Positions 8,274-18,539 of a stretch of DNA of 64,000 nucleotides are shown piece by piece; position 1 is the stretch's first letter; each line of letters begins with the position of its first letter. The notes beneath the pieces were generated by a model that worked only from the letters and a program-made list of their open reading frames with translations, did not search any database and had not been told where the DNA came from. This DNA comes from Stenotrophomonas sp046736075 (GTDB lineage Bacteria; Pseudomonadota; Gammaproteobacteria; Xanthomonadales; Xanthomonadaceae). Position numbers and translations under genes: made by a program. The DNA is taken from the NCBI RefSeq assembly GCF_046736075.1, contig NZ_CP177163.1, positions 3,348,001 to 3,412,000 on the forward strand, in the 5' to 3' direction.

Positions 8274-9001
8274 CTGGCCTGCTCCAGCTGGTCGATGTAG
8301 ATCAGTTCGTTCCTGGCGGTCTTGCTGTCGGGGTCGAGTTTCTGCGAGGCGAGGTAGGCGGCGCGCGCGCTTGGGAGATCGCCGAGTTCGATGTGGGCGA
8401 AGCCGACGCCGCGCAGGGCGAGGGCTTCCATGCGGCGGTTCTCGGGATGGCTGCGGGCCAGGTCGAGTGCGCGGGCGTAGCTGTCCATCGCGCCCTGCCA
8501 GTCCTTGCGCCGGGTCAGGGCCGCGCCGCGTTCGCACAGCGCCTCGGCGTCGTAGGGCGCCACGGCGATGGCCTTGTCCAGCCACTGGAGTGCGGCATCC
8601 ACGTCGCCGCGCTCCAGGGCGATGTAGCCGAGGTGGTTGTAGGCCTTGGCGCAGGCCAGGTCCAGCCATTCGGTCGGGGTGCCGCGCCCCGGGCCTTCCA
8701 TGTACAGTGCGTACTGGCGGTGGGTCTGGAAGCTCAGTGCGCGACGCCCGGGTACCGCCTGCTGCGCATCGCAGTAGCGCACGGCGTCGGTGAGCACCGG
8801 CGCGGCGGCGGCAGGGTTGCCGGCCAGGCTGAGGTCCACGGCGTCCTGCACGGCAGCGCGGTACTGCGTGCCCAGCGCGGGTTCGCCCTGCGCGGCGGGC
8901 AGCGCGGTGGTGACGGTGTAGCTGGACGGCGGCGGTTCCTGGGCCAGCCCGGGGGCGGGAACGGCAAGGGCAAGCAACAGCATCTGCGGGCGCATACGCA
9001 T
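8270..9001 (-). CDS. Tetratricopeptide-repeat protein with signal peptide
   Basis: A protein of 243 residues starting at ATG 9001, with GGAGG six bases upstream. The N-terminus 'MRMRPQMLLLALAVPAPGLAQ' is a Sec signal peptide cleaved near residue 21, so it is periplasmic. From about residue 110 on there are three to four TPR units, for example 'AYNHLGYIALERGDVDAALQWLDKAI', split by the usual W/L/G/Y and A/A/P positions. TPRs mediate protein contacts; the partner is unknown. Its stop codon falls in a SMAG element, which suggests the 3' end was shaped by the repeat. Confidence 0.8.
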   Translation of the reverse strand: MRMRPQMLLLALAVPAPGLAQEPPPSSYTVTTALPAAQGEPALGTQYRAAVQDAVDLSLAGNPAAAAPVLTDAVRYCDAQQAVPGRRALSFQTHRQYALYMEGPGRGTPTEWLDLACAKAYNHLGYIALERGDVDAALQWLDKAIAVAPYDAEALCERGAALTRRKDWQGAMDSYARALDLARSHPENRRMEALALRGVGFAHIELGDLPSARAAYLASQKLDPDSKTARNELIYIDQLEQAR

Positions 9002-9058
9002 CGTCAGCCTCCATGCAAACTGTGTGGAGGCGACGATATCGCGTCTGCAGGCCGAACG

Positions 9059-9862
9059 TCAGTACCGTTTCTGCGCCCAGAGCCACGACCACATCGCCGC
9101 ATCGGCGTAGGTGGCATCCCAGGCGTTGTGGTTGCCCTGCGGGTACTCGGTGTAGCGCACGTCGCGGGCGCCGGCCTGCTGGAACGCGGCGTACAGCCGG
9201 CGGTCGTCCTCGGGCAGCACCACGTCGTCCAACGCGCCGTGGAAGATCCAGATCGGGGTCTGTTTCAGGCGCTGGGCGATGGCGGCATACGGGTCGCTTT
9301 CGTGGGCGACGTCGTCGACGACCAGGGTCGGCCGCACCGCACGGGGGGCCGCCACCGCGCCGCACACCGGAACGATCGCGGCAAAGCGGGTGGGGGCGTC
9401 CAGGGCGATGTTCCAACTGCCGTAGCCGCCCATCGACATGCCGGTCAGGTATTGGCGGCGGGGATCGGCGCCGAACTCGGCGATGGTCGCATCCAGCGCC
9501 GCCAGGGCGATGCGGTTGGTGTCGCCGGACCATTCCTGGTCATTCGGCGCCTGCGGCAACACCACCAGGCCGGGGAAGCTGTCCGCGTTCTGGCGCAGGT
9601 ACGGGCCAAGCCCAGCCTGGGTCTGGCGGCGGCCGTCGCGCCCGCGTTCGCCGGAACCATGCAGGAACAGCACCACCGGCAACGTACCGTGGGCGGCGGC
9701 CGCGTTGCGTGGCACGAAGACCTGGTAGTACGACGTGCGGCCATCGACCTTGACCGCGCGGCCGACGAACTGGCCGGCCGTGTCATCCGGCGCGGTCGCG
9801 CAGCCGGCCACCGTCATCATCGCCACTGTCCACAGCAGCCATCCACCCCAGCGTCGTGCCAT
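9059..9862 (-). CDS. Lipoprotein alpha/beta-hydrolase (PHB-depolymerase/esterase-like)
   Basis: A protein of 267 residues. The N-terminus 'MARRWGGWLLWTVAMMTVAGC' ends in a lipobox (VAGC), so it is probably a lipidated envelope protein. The hydrolase core shows 'VVLFLHGSGERG' (oxyanion), 'GMSMGGYGSW' (nucleophile Ser), 'IFHGALDDVV' (acid) and 'GNHNAWDATY' (His). This pattern fits esterases related to PHB depolymerase or feruloyl esterase, sometimes called prolyl oligopeptidase-like. The substrate is unknown. It is monocistronic. Confidence 0.82.
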   Translation of the reverse strand: MARRWGGWLLWTVAMMTVAGCATAPDDTAGQFVGRAVKVDGRTSYYQVFVPRNAAAAHGTLPVVLFLHGSGERGRDGRRQTQAGLGPYLRQNADSFPGLVVLPQAPNDQEWSGDTNRIALAALDATIAEFGADPRRQYLTGMSMGGYGSWNIALDAPTRFAAIVPVCGAVAAPRAVRPTLVVDDVAHESDPYAAIAQRLKQTPIWIFHGALDDVVLPEDDRRLYAAFQQAGARDVRYTEYPQGNHNAWDATYADAAMWSWLWAQKRY

Positions 9863-9929
9863 TGTCGTGCCCTGATTGAAATCGTTTTCAGTCTAGGCGC
9901 CGCCGCGTGCCGGGGCATCGTGCAGTGCA

Positions 9930-10196
9930 TCAGTCCGGGCGCGGCGCGGCCGCCAGGATCTCCAGCTGCTCGATCGCTTCGGGGTGGCCGTCGGCGGCAG
10001 CCGCCTGCACCTGCGCCAGACTGGGGTGGACCACCAGCAGCACGGGGTTCTCGCACTGCGGGCAGTCGAACTCGGCCTCGTCTTCGTGCAGCTCCATCGT
10101 CATCTGGCGCGCGCTGCCCTGCCACTCGCAGGCGGGGCAGGCATGGGTCTGCTCGCGCCAGCCGGGCTGGAAGTAGTTGTCGAGGGTAAGCGCCAT
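9930..10196 (-). CDS. CPXCG-motif cysteine-rich protein
   Basis: An 88-residue protein starting at ATG 10196. Two CPxC pairs, 'ACPAC' (Cys20/Cys23) and 'DCPQC' (Cys45/Cys48), can form one zinc ribbon. The family (CPXCG-motif protein, YfiP/DUF6-type small zinc proteins) has no known role. It lies 14 bases downstream of mgtE and is probably in the same transcript. Confidence 0.8.
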   Translation of the reverse strand: MALTLDNYFQPGWREQTHACPACEWQGSARQMTMELHEDEAEFDCPQCENPVLLVVHPSLAQVQAAAADGHPEAIEQLEILAAAPRPD

Positions 10197-10210
10197 AGGG
10201 GGTGTCCGGG

Positions 10211-11572
10211 TCAGTGCAGCAGGATCAGGGTGGCCAGGCCGAGGAAGCTGAAGAAGCCCATGACGTCGGTCACTGCGGTGACCACCACCGTGCCCGCCAC
10301 GGCCGGATCGACGTTCATGCGCTTGAGCAGCAGCGGCAGCAGCACGCCGGCCAGCGCGGCGGCGCAGAAGTTGATGATCAGCGCGAGCGTGATGACCAGC
10401 GAGAGCAGGAAACTGTGGAACCAGAGGAAGGCAATGATGCCGACCACGGTGCCGATCAGGGTGCCGTTGATCAGCGCCACCCGCGATTCCTTCCACAGCA
10501 GGATGCGTGCGTTGCTCTGGCCGACCTGACCCAGCGCGATGCCGCGCACCATCAGCGTCAGCACCTGCACGGCGGCATTGCCACCGACGCCGGCCACGAT
10601 CGGCATCAGCACCGCCAGCGCGACCACCTTCTGCAGGGTCATCTCGAACTGGCCGATCACGCTGGCCGCCAGGAACGCGGTGCACAGGTTGATGCCCAGC
10701 CAGACCACGCGGCCGCGCACGGCACGCTTGATCGGCGAGAACAGGTCTTCCTCTTCGTCCAGACCGGCGGCGCCCAGCGCCTGGTGCTCGGCCTGCGACC
10801 GGATGATGTCGACCACGTCATCGATGGTGATGCGGCCGAGCAGGATGTTGTTGTCGTCCACCACCGGTGCTGACACCCAGTCATGATCGGAGAACTGGCG
10901 CGCCACTTCGTCGGCACTCTCACCGACATCGATGGCCGGCTGCTCGTCGTCGATCAGGCGGTTGATCGGGGTATTGTCTTCGTGGGTCACCAGCGACGCC
11001 AGCGACAGCCGGCCCAGGTACTGGTGGCGGCGGCTGACCACGAACAGGTGGTCGGTGTGGTCGGGCAGCTCGCCGCGCAGGCGCAGGTAACGCAGCACCA
11101 CGTCGACGTTGACGTCGGCGCGCACGGTCACCACGTCCGGGTTCATCAGGCGGCCGGCGCTGTCCTCGGGATACGACAGCACCTGCTCGAGCCGCTCGCG
11201 GTTCTCGCGGTCCATCGACTTGAGGACTTCATCGATGACCGTGTCCGGCAGGTCTTCGACCAGGTCGGCCAGATCGTCGATGTCGAGGTCTTCGACCGCG
11301 GCGATGATTTCGTCCGGGTCCATGTCCGCGAGCAGGCTCTCGCGCACTTCCTCGCCGACGTGGACAAGCACCTCGCCGTCGTCTTCCGGATCGACCAGGC
11401 CCCACACCACCTCACGCTTGCCCGGCGGCAGCGATTCGAGCAGGTTGCCGATCTCGGCCGGTGCCAGCGTGTTGACCAGCCGGCGCACCGGACCCAGGCG
11501 CCCGCTGTCCAGTGCATCGGACAACAGCCGCAGCTGGCGTGCCGTCTTGTCGTGGCGTACGGCTTCGGCCAT
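10211..11572 (-). CDS. mgtE: Magnesium transporter MgtE
   Basis: A protein of 453 residues with the standard MgtE layout: a helical N domain (about residues 35-135, 'LLESLPPGKREVVWGLV'), a pair of CBS domains (about 140-260) and five transmembrane helices (about 285-453). The pore region includes 'MPIVAGVGGNAAVQVLTL'. Cytosolic magnesium bound between the N and CBS domains closes the channel. It follows the PTS genes in the same direction. CAGGAG precedes the ATG. A strong Rho-independent terminator ends only a few bases upstream of this ribosome site (see separate entry). Confidence 0.95.
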   Translation of the reverse strand: MAEAVRHDKTARQLRLLSDALDSGRLGPVRRLVNTLAPAEIGNLLESLPPGKREVVWGLVDPEDDGEVLVHVGEEVRESLLADMDPDEIIAAVEDLDIDDLADLVEDLPDTVIDEVLKSMDRENRERLEQVLSYPEDSAGRLMNPDVVTVRADVNVDVVLRYLRLRGELPDHTDHLFVVSRRHQYLGRLSLASLVTHEDNTPINRLIDDEQPAIDVGESADEVARQFSDHDWVSAPVVDDNNILLGRITIDDVVDIIRSQAEHQALGAAGLDEEEDLFSPIKRAVRGRVVWLGINLCTAFLAASVIGQFEMTLQKVVALAVLMPIVAGVGGNAAVQVLTLMVRGIALGQVGQSNARILLWKESRVALINGTLIGTVVGIIAFLWFHSFLLSLVITLALIINFCAAALAGVLLPLLLKRMNVDPAVAGTVVVTAVTDVMGFFSFLGLATLILLH

Positions 11573-11583
11573 GCGCAGCTCCT

Positions 11584-11624
11584 GCGGAAAAAGAAAAGGC
11601 CGCTATCCCGGAGAGGATGCGGCA
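11584..11624 (-). terminator. Rho-independent terminator abutting the mgtE ribosome site (possible attenuator)
   Basis: Read on the minus strand: GCCGC-ATCC, loop TCTCCG, GGAT-(A)-GCGGC, then CCTTTTCTTTTTCC. This is a nine-pair stem with one bulged A and a T-rich tail. The tail ends about four bases before the CAGGAG of mgtE, so no promoter fits between terminator and gene. It either ends the ptsI transcript with read-through, or it is an attenuator in the mgtE leader. A TTGACA box sits further upstream (reverse complement of 11662-11667), but its spacing to GATAAT is too short for a clear promoter call. Confidence 0.75.
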
Positions 11625-11737
11625 TCGGCGGTGGTCAGCGCGTCATTATCGCGCGCTTGTGTGTCAATCGGGTAGGTGCGCGGGGTGGGCCGCACGCGGC
11701 GCGATGGCGCCGGCTGCTGGCCGGCAACCACGCAGAT

Positions 11738-13510
<1,773 letters not shown>

Positions 13511-13512
13511 GC

Positions 13513-13782
13513 TCAGCTGTCCTCGTCGAAACGCCGCTCGAACAGCGCCACCACCGCGTCCATCGCGGCAGCTTCGTCTTCGCCGTCGATGCGCACGGTG
13601 ACAGGGGTGCCCTGGCCGGCGGCCAGCAGCATGACGCCCATGATGCTCTTGGCGTTGATCTCACGGCCCTTGGCGGCCATGGTCACGTTGCAGCGGAAGG
13701 GCGCCAGCTCCTGCACCAGCTTGGCAGTAGCGCGGGCATGCAGGCCCAGGCGGTTGGATACGGTGAGTTCTCGTTCAAGCAT
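13513..13782 (-). CDS. ptsH: Phosphocarrier protein HPr
   Basis: An 89-residue protein starting at ATG 13782. Both regulatory residues fall at their classic numbers: His15 in 'GLHARATAKLV', phosphorylated by enzyme I, and Ser46 in 'NAKSIMGVM', the target of HPr kinase. It overlaps the EIIA gene by eight bases and is followed directly by ptsI. The presence of hprK six genes away on the same strand supports Ser46 control. Confidence 0.95.
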   Translation of the reverse strand: MLERELTVSNRLGLHARATAKLVQELAPFRCNVTMAAKGREINAKSIMGVMLLAAGQGTPVTVRIDGEDEAAAMDAVVALFERRFDEDS

Positions 13783-14167
13783 CGTCGACAATCGCTCCAT
13801 TGCGAGTGCCTGCCGCAGCAGTGGCAGGTAGTTGATCCAGTCCCTGTTCCGGATAATTCATCACCCGCAACAACATCGGCAGGCTAAGCGCCGAAACCCG
13901 GCGAGCCGGGGTGCCCAGACGAGCCAGTTGCCCGGCCAGATTGCTGGGGCTGGCGCCGTACAGGTCGGTCAGGATCAGCACGCCCTGCCCACTGTCCACC
14001 CGGCGCAAGGCGGCCGAGGCGAGTGGGAGCAGGACGTCCAGGTCTGCGTCGAACGGTACTTCGAAAGCTTCGGTCTTCAGCGGCAGGTGCCGCAGCAGCC
14101 GGGTTGCCACGTCCAACAGAGATGTGCCAACACCGGGGTGGGTTACGAGGAGAATGCCACAGGTCAT
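13775..14167 (-). CDS. PTS EIIA component, mannose (ManX) type
   Basis: A protein of 130 residues of the EIIA-Man fold. The phosphorylated His is His10 in 'GILLVTHPGVG', and the 'GVLILTDLYGASPSNLAGQLA' block is a family signature. No IIB, IIC or IID components are in the window, so it is likely a regulatory phosphate acceptor rather than part of a sugar transporter. The ATG at 14167 is preferred; a TTG two codons upstream is possible. It precedes HPr and overlaps it by eight bases. Confidence 0.88.
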   Translation of the reverse strand: MTCGILLVTHPGVGTSLLDVATRLLRHLPLKTEAFEVPFDADLDVLLPLASAALRRVDSGQGVLILTDLYGASPSNLAGQLARLGTPARRVSALSLPMLLRVMNYPEQGLDQLPATAAAGTRNGAIVDDA

Positions 14168-14324
14168 TGCCAAACGTTAACAGGTCAACGTGAATTGGCG
14201 ATAGCCGCAAAACAGGGGCGCTGTATCCCGTATTCATGATGTATGGCCGTGGGCGTCCCGGGAGCAGCGTTGACTGCTCTGCCTGCCGCACAGGGGGATC
14301 CATGCACAGGGGGCGGGGTTGCCC

Positions 14325-14345
14325 CGGCCAGCGGCCGGCATTACC
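14325..14345 (-). repeat. SMAG-like palindrome between rapZ and the EIIA gene
   Basis: CCGGCCAGCGGCCGGC followed by ATTAC, a variant of the SMAG repeat with GTAA in place of GTAG. It sits in the 180-nt gap after rapZ. A more degenerate relative (GCCGGCTGCTGGCCGGC) lies at 11709-11725 in the ptsI-mgtE gap. Confidence 0.6.
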
Positions 14346-14347
14346 GG

Positions 14348-15247
14348 TCAATCCAGCTCGCGGTGGAAGGTGGCCACGTCCGGCCAGCCCTGGTCGCGTG
14401 CATGCCGGGCCATCCGCTCGGCCAGGTACACCGAGCGGTGCTTGCCGCCGGTGCAGCCGAACGCGACAGTCACGTAGCTGCGGGTGTCGTTGCCCAGGCG
14501 CGGCAGCCAGGTATCCAGGAAATCCACCAGCTGGGCGGCGTAACGCTGCACGTCGGGCTGTTCGTCCAGGTACTCGCGTACGCCCCGGTCGCGGCCCGAC
14601 AGCGGGCGCAGTTCCGGGTCCCAGTGCGGGTTGGGCAGCACGCGCACGTCGAACACGAAGTCGGCCTCGGCCGGCACGCCGCGTTTGTAGGCGAACGATT
14701 CGAACAGCAGGGACAGCTTGTTGCCGTGGTTGAGCGCGAACTCGGTCACCACCTTGCGGCGCAACTGGTGCACGTTGAGGTCGGTGGTGTCGATCACGGC
14801 ATCGGCGGCGCGGCGCAGCGGGGCGGTCAGCTCGCGCTCGCGGGCGATGGCCTCCGGCAGCGACAGGCCGAGCTGGCTCAGCGGATGGCGGCGACGGGTG
14901 TCGGCATAGCGCTTGAGCAGGGTTTCATCGGTGGCGTCGAAGAACAGCAGCTGGGCATCGAGCCCGGCGGACTTGGCATCCTCGCGCCAATGCGAGAGCT
15001 GGGTCAGATCGCTCTGCGCGCGCACGTCGATGCCCACCGCCAGCCGGCGCGGGCCCTCGGTGCCGCTGTCGCCGAGCAGGCTGCGCACGAAGTCCGGCAG
15101 CAGGTTGATCGGCAGGTTGTCCGAGCAGTAGTAGTCGAGGTCTTCGAAGGTCTTCAGTGCGACCGTCTTGCCCGAGCCGGACAGCCCGCTGACGATCATC
15201 AGCGTGGCCGGGGACGGGGCAGTGGCGGGGGCAGTGGGCAGGCTCAT
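14348..15247 (-). CDS. rapZ: RNase adapter protein RapZ
   Basis: A protein of 299 residues. It has an N-terminal P-loop 'GLSGSGKT' (residues 21-28) and the C-terminal signature 'VTVAFGCTGGKHRSVYLAERM'. In enterobacteria RapZ senses glucosamine-6-phosphate and guides RNase E to the sRNA GlmZ; here only the family can be claimed. It overlaps hprK by four bases (ATGA), which places it in the rpoN-ptsN-hprK operon. Confidence 0.94.
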   Translation of the reverse strand: MSLPTAPATAPSPATLMIVSGLSGSGKTVALKTFEDLDYYCSDNLPINLLPDFVRSLLGDSGTEGPRRLAVGIDVRAQSDLTQLSHWREDAKSAGLDAQLLFFDATDETLLKRYADTRRRHPLSQLGLSLPEAIARERELTAPLRRAADAVIDTTDLNVHQLRRKVVTEFALNHGNKLSLLFESFAYKRGVPAEADFVFDVRVLPNPHWDPELRPLSGRDRGVREYLDEQPDVQRYAAQLVDFLDTWLPRLGNDTRSYVTVAFGCTGGKHRSVYLAERMARHARDQGWPDVATFHRELD

Positions 15248-16194
15248 GGGGTGCGGCGTTCCAACATGTTGCTGTGGCGGGCGATGAACATCGCCGCAGG
15301 GTCGATACCCTTGGTACGTAGAATGTGCAGCCGGGTGGCCGCTTCGGTCAGCACGGCCAGGTTGCGGCCGGGCATCACCGGCAGGGTGATCAGCGGCACA
15401 TCCAGGTCCAGCACGTGGCGGGTGCCCGAATCGCCGGTGAGGCGTTCGTACCCGTGGGGCGTAGGCTCGGTCATGGGCTTGGTCAGGTGGACGATCAGCC
15501 GAAGGTACTTGTTCTTCTTTACGGCTGTGTCACCGAACATCTCGCGTACGTTCAGCACGCCCAGGCCGCGCACTTCCAGCAGGTCCTGCAGCAGCTCCGG
15601 GCAGGTGCCGTCGAGCACGTCCGGGGCGATCTGGGTGAATTCCGGGGCGTCATCGGCGACCAGCCGGTGGCCGCGGCTGAGCAGCTCCAGCGCCAGTTCG
15701 CTCTTGCCCGATCCGGCTTCACCGGTGATCAGCACGCCGATCGAGTAGATCTCCATGAACACGCCATGCAGGATCACCCGCGGCGCCAGCGTGCGGGCCA
15801 GGTGGTAGGACAGGTGGTTGAGCAGTTCGTGGCCGCGCTTGGGCGAGACCCACAGCGGGGTCTGCGACTCATCGGCGGCCGCGCGCAGGTCTTCGGGGCA
15901 GGACTGGTTGCGGGTGATCACCAGCGCCAGCGGATGCGACTGCATGATCCGCTCGATGGTCTCCCAGCGCTGCCGCGAGTCCAGCGAATCCAGCCAGGAC
16001 AGTTCCTCGGTACCGAGGATCTGCACCTTGTTGGGGTAGATGGCATTGAGGTAGCCGGCCAGCGAGGGCCGGCGCGAGACGGTATTGCCGGCCTCCAGCT
16101 CGCGACGCTCGCCCTTCTGCCCGGCCACCCAGCGCAGGCTGAGACGGTCGCGCTGCTGTTCGAACAGCTCGCGCGCGGTGATGCTGGTATTCAT
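15244..16194 (-). CDS. hprK: HPr kinase/phosphorylase
   Basis: A protein of 316 residues starting at ATG 16194, overlapping the ptsN stop as ATGA. It has the Walker A 'GEAGSGKS' and the following 'LVADDAPEF', and the signature 'EVRGLGVLNVREMFG' in the C-terminal half. It phosphorylates and dephosphorylates Ser46 of HPr. A longer frame running to 16509 lies over ptsN and is rejected. Confidence 0.95.
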   Translation of the reverse strand: MNTSITARELFEQQRDRLSLRWVAGQKGERRELEAGNTVSRRPSLAGYLNAIYPNKVQILGTEELSWLDSLDSRQRWETIERIMQSHPLALVITRNQSCPEDLRAAADESQTPLWVSPKRGHELLNHLSYHLARTLAPRVILHGVFMEIYSIGVLITGEAGSGKSELALELLSRGHRLVADDAPEFTQIAPDVLDGTCPELLQDLLEVRGLGVLNVREMFGDTAVKKNKYLRLIVHLTKPMTEPTPHGYERLTGDSGTRHVLDLDVPLITLPVMPGRNLAVLTEAATRLHILRTKGIDPAAMFIARHSNMLERRTP

Positions 16195-16643
16195 GCGGCG
16201 CTCGCCGGCGGGGGGAATTCGATGACCTGGCGCAGTGCGTCGCCGTCGCGCGCGTCGCGCAGCGCCTGGCGGATGGCCGGTTCGGAGAACAGTTCGGCCA
16301 GCTCGGACAGCAGCATCAGGTGTTGATGGGTGTAGTGCGCGGGGACGGCAATGGCGAACACCAGGTCCACCGGTTCGTCGCTGCCGAACTCCACCGGCGA
16401 CTCCAGGCGCAGCAGGGCGCCGCGGGGGCGCTCGAGCAGCGGCGCGCGGCCGTGCGGGATGGCGATGCCGTGCCCGATCCCGGTGCTGCCCAGCGCTTCG
16501 CGCTGGCACAGGTTCTGGTAGATCAGCTCGGCATTGGCTTCGCGGCAGGCCAGCAGCCGGGCGGCCGCCTTCAGCACGCTGTCGCGATCGGCGGCCGGCA
16601 ACACTTGCGTGCGCACGGCCGCCAGGAGGTCAGTCAAGGGCAT
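16191..16643 (-). CDS. ptsN: Nitrogen regulatory EIIA (EIIA-Ntr)
   Basis: A protein of 150 residues. The phosphorylated His is His64 in 'GIGHGIAIPHGRAP'. It acts as a phosphate-dependent regulator, in other bacteria of potassium transport and stress responses. It sits between hpf and hprK with a 4-nt overlap to the latter, the usual place next to rpoN. Confidence 0.94.
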   Translation of the reverse strand: MPLTDLLAAVRTQVLPAADRDSVLKAAARLLACREANAELIYQNLCQREALGSTGIGHGIAIPHGRAPLLERPRGALLRLESPVEFGSDEPVDLVFAIAVPAHYTHQHLMLLSELAELFSEPAIRQALRDARDGDALRQVIEFPPPASAA

Positions 16644-16663
16644 GTCAGGGAAGAACGAGGGCG

Positions 16664-16987
16664 TCAGCCCTCATTGTCGCCCACCTGCAGCGGCAGTGGC
16701 GCGTGCTGCTGTTTTTTCTCCTTGTGCTTGATCACGAGGCGGTCGAGCTTGTCGGCCAGGATATCGATGGCGGCGTACATGGTCGGGCCGCTGGCGTCGG
16801 CGTGCAGGGTCTGCCCGGGGACGTTCACACTGGCATCTGCATGGTGTTCCGGCTTGCGGATCGACAGCTGCACGCGAATCTCGCAGTGCTGGTCGAAATG
16901 CTTCCCCAGCCGCTTCAGCTTGGTTTCCACGTACTCGTTCAGAGCGGGGGTGAGTTCAAGCTGCTGGCCATACGTTTCGATGCGCAT
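16664..16987 (-). CDS. hpf: Ribosome hibernation promoting factor / sigma-54 modulation protein
   Basis: A 107-residue short-type HPF. The start 'MRIETYGQQLELTPALNEYVETKLKRL' (broken here for length) and 'ADASVNVPGQTLHADASGPTMYAAIDILADKLDRLV' show the beta-alpha-beta fold that binds the 30S A and P sites. It lies in the rpoN-hpf-ptsN order typical of proteobacteria. AAGGAG precedes the ATG. Confidence 0.93.
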   Translation of the reverse strand: MRIETYGQQLELTPALNEYVETKLKRLGKHFDQHCEIRVQLSIRKPEHHADASVNVPGQTLHADASGPTMYAAIDILADKLDRLVIKHKEKKQQHAPLPLQVGDNEG

Positions 16988-17045
16988 CGGGTTTCTCCTT
17001 TGTTCGGATTTGCCAATGAACCTTCCCGCCTGGCGCGGTGGAGCG

Positions 17046-18497
17046 TCAGGCGATTCTTACTCTTTCGTGCGAGGCGGAAATGTTCATGGCCTCACGATAC
17101 TTCGCCACGGTGCGGCGCGCCACCGGTATTCCCGAGGTCTTGAGCAGGTCAGCCAGCTTGGCGTCAGAAAGCGGCTTGCGCGGGTTCTCGTCGTCGATCA
17201 GGCGCCGGATCATGGCCTGGATGGCGGTGCTGGAGGCTTCACCACCGCTGTCGGTATCGATGCCCGAGGCGAAGAACGACCGCAGCGCCAGGGTGCCCCG
17301 GGGGGTGCGGACGTACTTGCGCGCGATCGCCCGGGAGATGGTCGACTCGTGCAGGCCCAGTTCGCCGGCCACCTCACGCAGGGTCAGCGGGCGCAGAGCC
17401 TGCTCGCCGAACTCCAGGAAGGCAGCCTGCTGCTGCAGCAGGCAGCGCACCACCCGCAGCAGGGTCTCCCCCCGGGCTTCCAGGCCCTTGAGCAGCCAGC
17501 GCGCTTCCTGCAGGTGGGCGCGCAGGTAGCCGGCGTCGCTTTCCCCGCAGCGGCGGATCATCTGCTCATAGCCACGGTGGATCACCACGCGGGGCCCTGC
17601 GTGCCCGGCCAGGGCCGCACGCCAGATGCCGTTCTGGCGCCAGACCACGCAGTCCGGCACCACGTAACTGTCGTGGGACAGCTCGCCGATCTGGGTGCCG
17701 GGGCGGGGGTCCAGGGTGCGCAGCAGCTGGACGGCGGTGTCCACATCGGCCAGCGGTTCGCGCAGCTCGTGGGCGATGCCGGCCACGCCGCTGCGTGGCA
17801 GGCGCTCCAGCGGGCCGTCGGCGATGCGGCGGGCCAGGGCCAGCCCGGGGGTGTCGGCGGGCAGCACATCCAGCTGCAGGCGCAGGCATTCGCCCAGGCT
17901 GCGCGCCCCGATCCCGATCGGGTCGAAGCGCTGGATCTGGTGCAGCACGGTCAGGATTTCGGCTTCACCGGCATGAATGGCCGGGAGCAGGGTGTCGGCG
18001 ATGGCGGTCAGCGGCTCGCGCAGGTAGCCATCGTCCTCGAATGCATCGATCAGCGCCGCGCCGATGCTGCGGTCGCGGGGGGACAGGTGGGACAGGTGCA
18101 GCTGCCACAGCAGGTGGTCGGCCAGCGATTCGGTTTCGGCCACGCGCTCGGCAGCGCTGCCGTTGTCGTCGTCATCGAACGAGCCGCCGCTGTTGCCGCT
18201 GCTCCAGTCGCCCTCGCCAGGCGCCCAGTCGTCCGCGCCGGGCCCGGCGGGGCCGGCATCGCTGTCGCCGCGGTCCTCGCCGTCGCCCGCATTCACGGTC
18301 GGGGCGGCCTCGCCAGGCAGGGCGTCCAGCGCCGGTTCGGCGTTCTCGGCCCATTCCAGCAGCGGGTTGGTCTCTACCGCCTCGGCGATTTCCAGGTCGA
18401 GCTCGGCGCTGGACATCTGCAACAGCTTGATGGCCTGACGCAGCTGCGGCGTCATGACCAGTTGTTGCCCCAGCGATGTCTGCAGCCGTGCTTTCAT
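17046..18497 (-). CDS. rpoN: RNA polymerase sigma-54 factor
   Basis: A protein of 483 residues. Region I is glutamine- and leucine-rich ('QTSLGQQLVMTPQLRQAI'), followed by an acidic stretch of about 50 residues rich in Asp, Gly and Ser, the core-binding domain, and the DNA-binding region. The RpoN box 'ARRTVAKYRE' is near the C-terminus. It directs transcription from -24/-12 promoters. It follows lptB by 42 bases. Confidence 0.96.
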   Translation of the reverse strand: MKARLQTSLGQQLVMTPQLRQAIKLLQMSSAELDLEIAEAVETNPLLEWAENAEPALDALPGEAAPTVNAGDGEDRGDSDAGPAGPGADDWAPGEGDWSSGNSGGSFDDDDNGSAAERVAETESLADHLLWQLHLSHLSPRDRSIGAALIDAFEDDGYLREPLTAIADTLLPAIHAGEAEILTVLHQIQRFDPIGIGARSLGECLRLQLDVLPADTPGLALARRIADGPLERLPRSGVAGIAHELREPLADVDTAVQLLRTLDPRPGTQIGELSHDSYVVPDCVVWRQNGIWRAALAGHAGPRVVIHRGYEQMIRRCGESDAGYLRAHLQEARWLLKGLEARGETLLRVVRCLLQQQAAFLEFGEQALRPLTLREVAGELGLHESTISRAIARKYVRTPRGTLALRSFFASGIDTDSGGEASSTAIQAMIRRLIDDENPRKPLSDAKLADLLKTSGIPVARRTVAKYREAMNISASHERVRIA

Positions 18498-18539
18498 GCC
18501 TGTGCCGAACGGAGGGAAGGCGTTGCGGCGGCCGCTGGA

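Noticed and set aside
11650..11667. TTGACA with GATAAT as an mgtE promoter
   Set aside because: The spacing is only about eleven bases, outside the usual 16-18, so I did not list it as a promoter.
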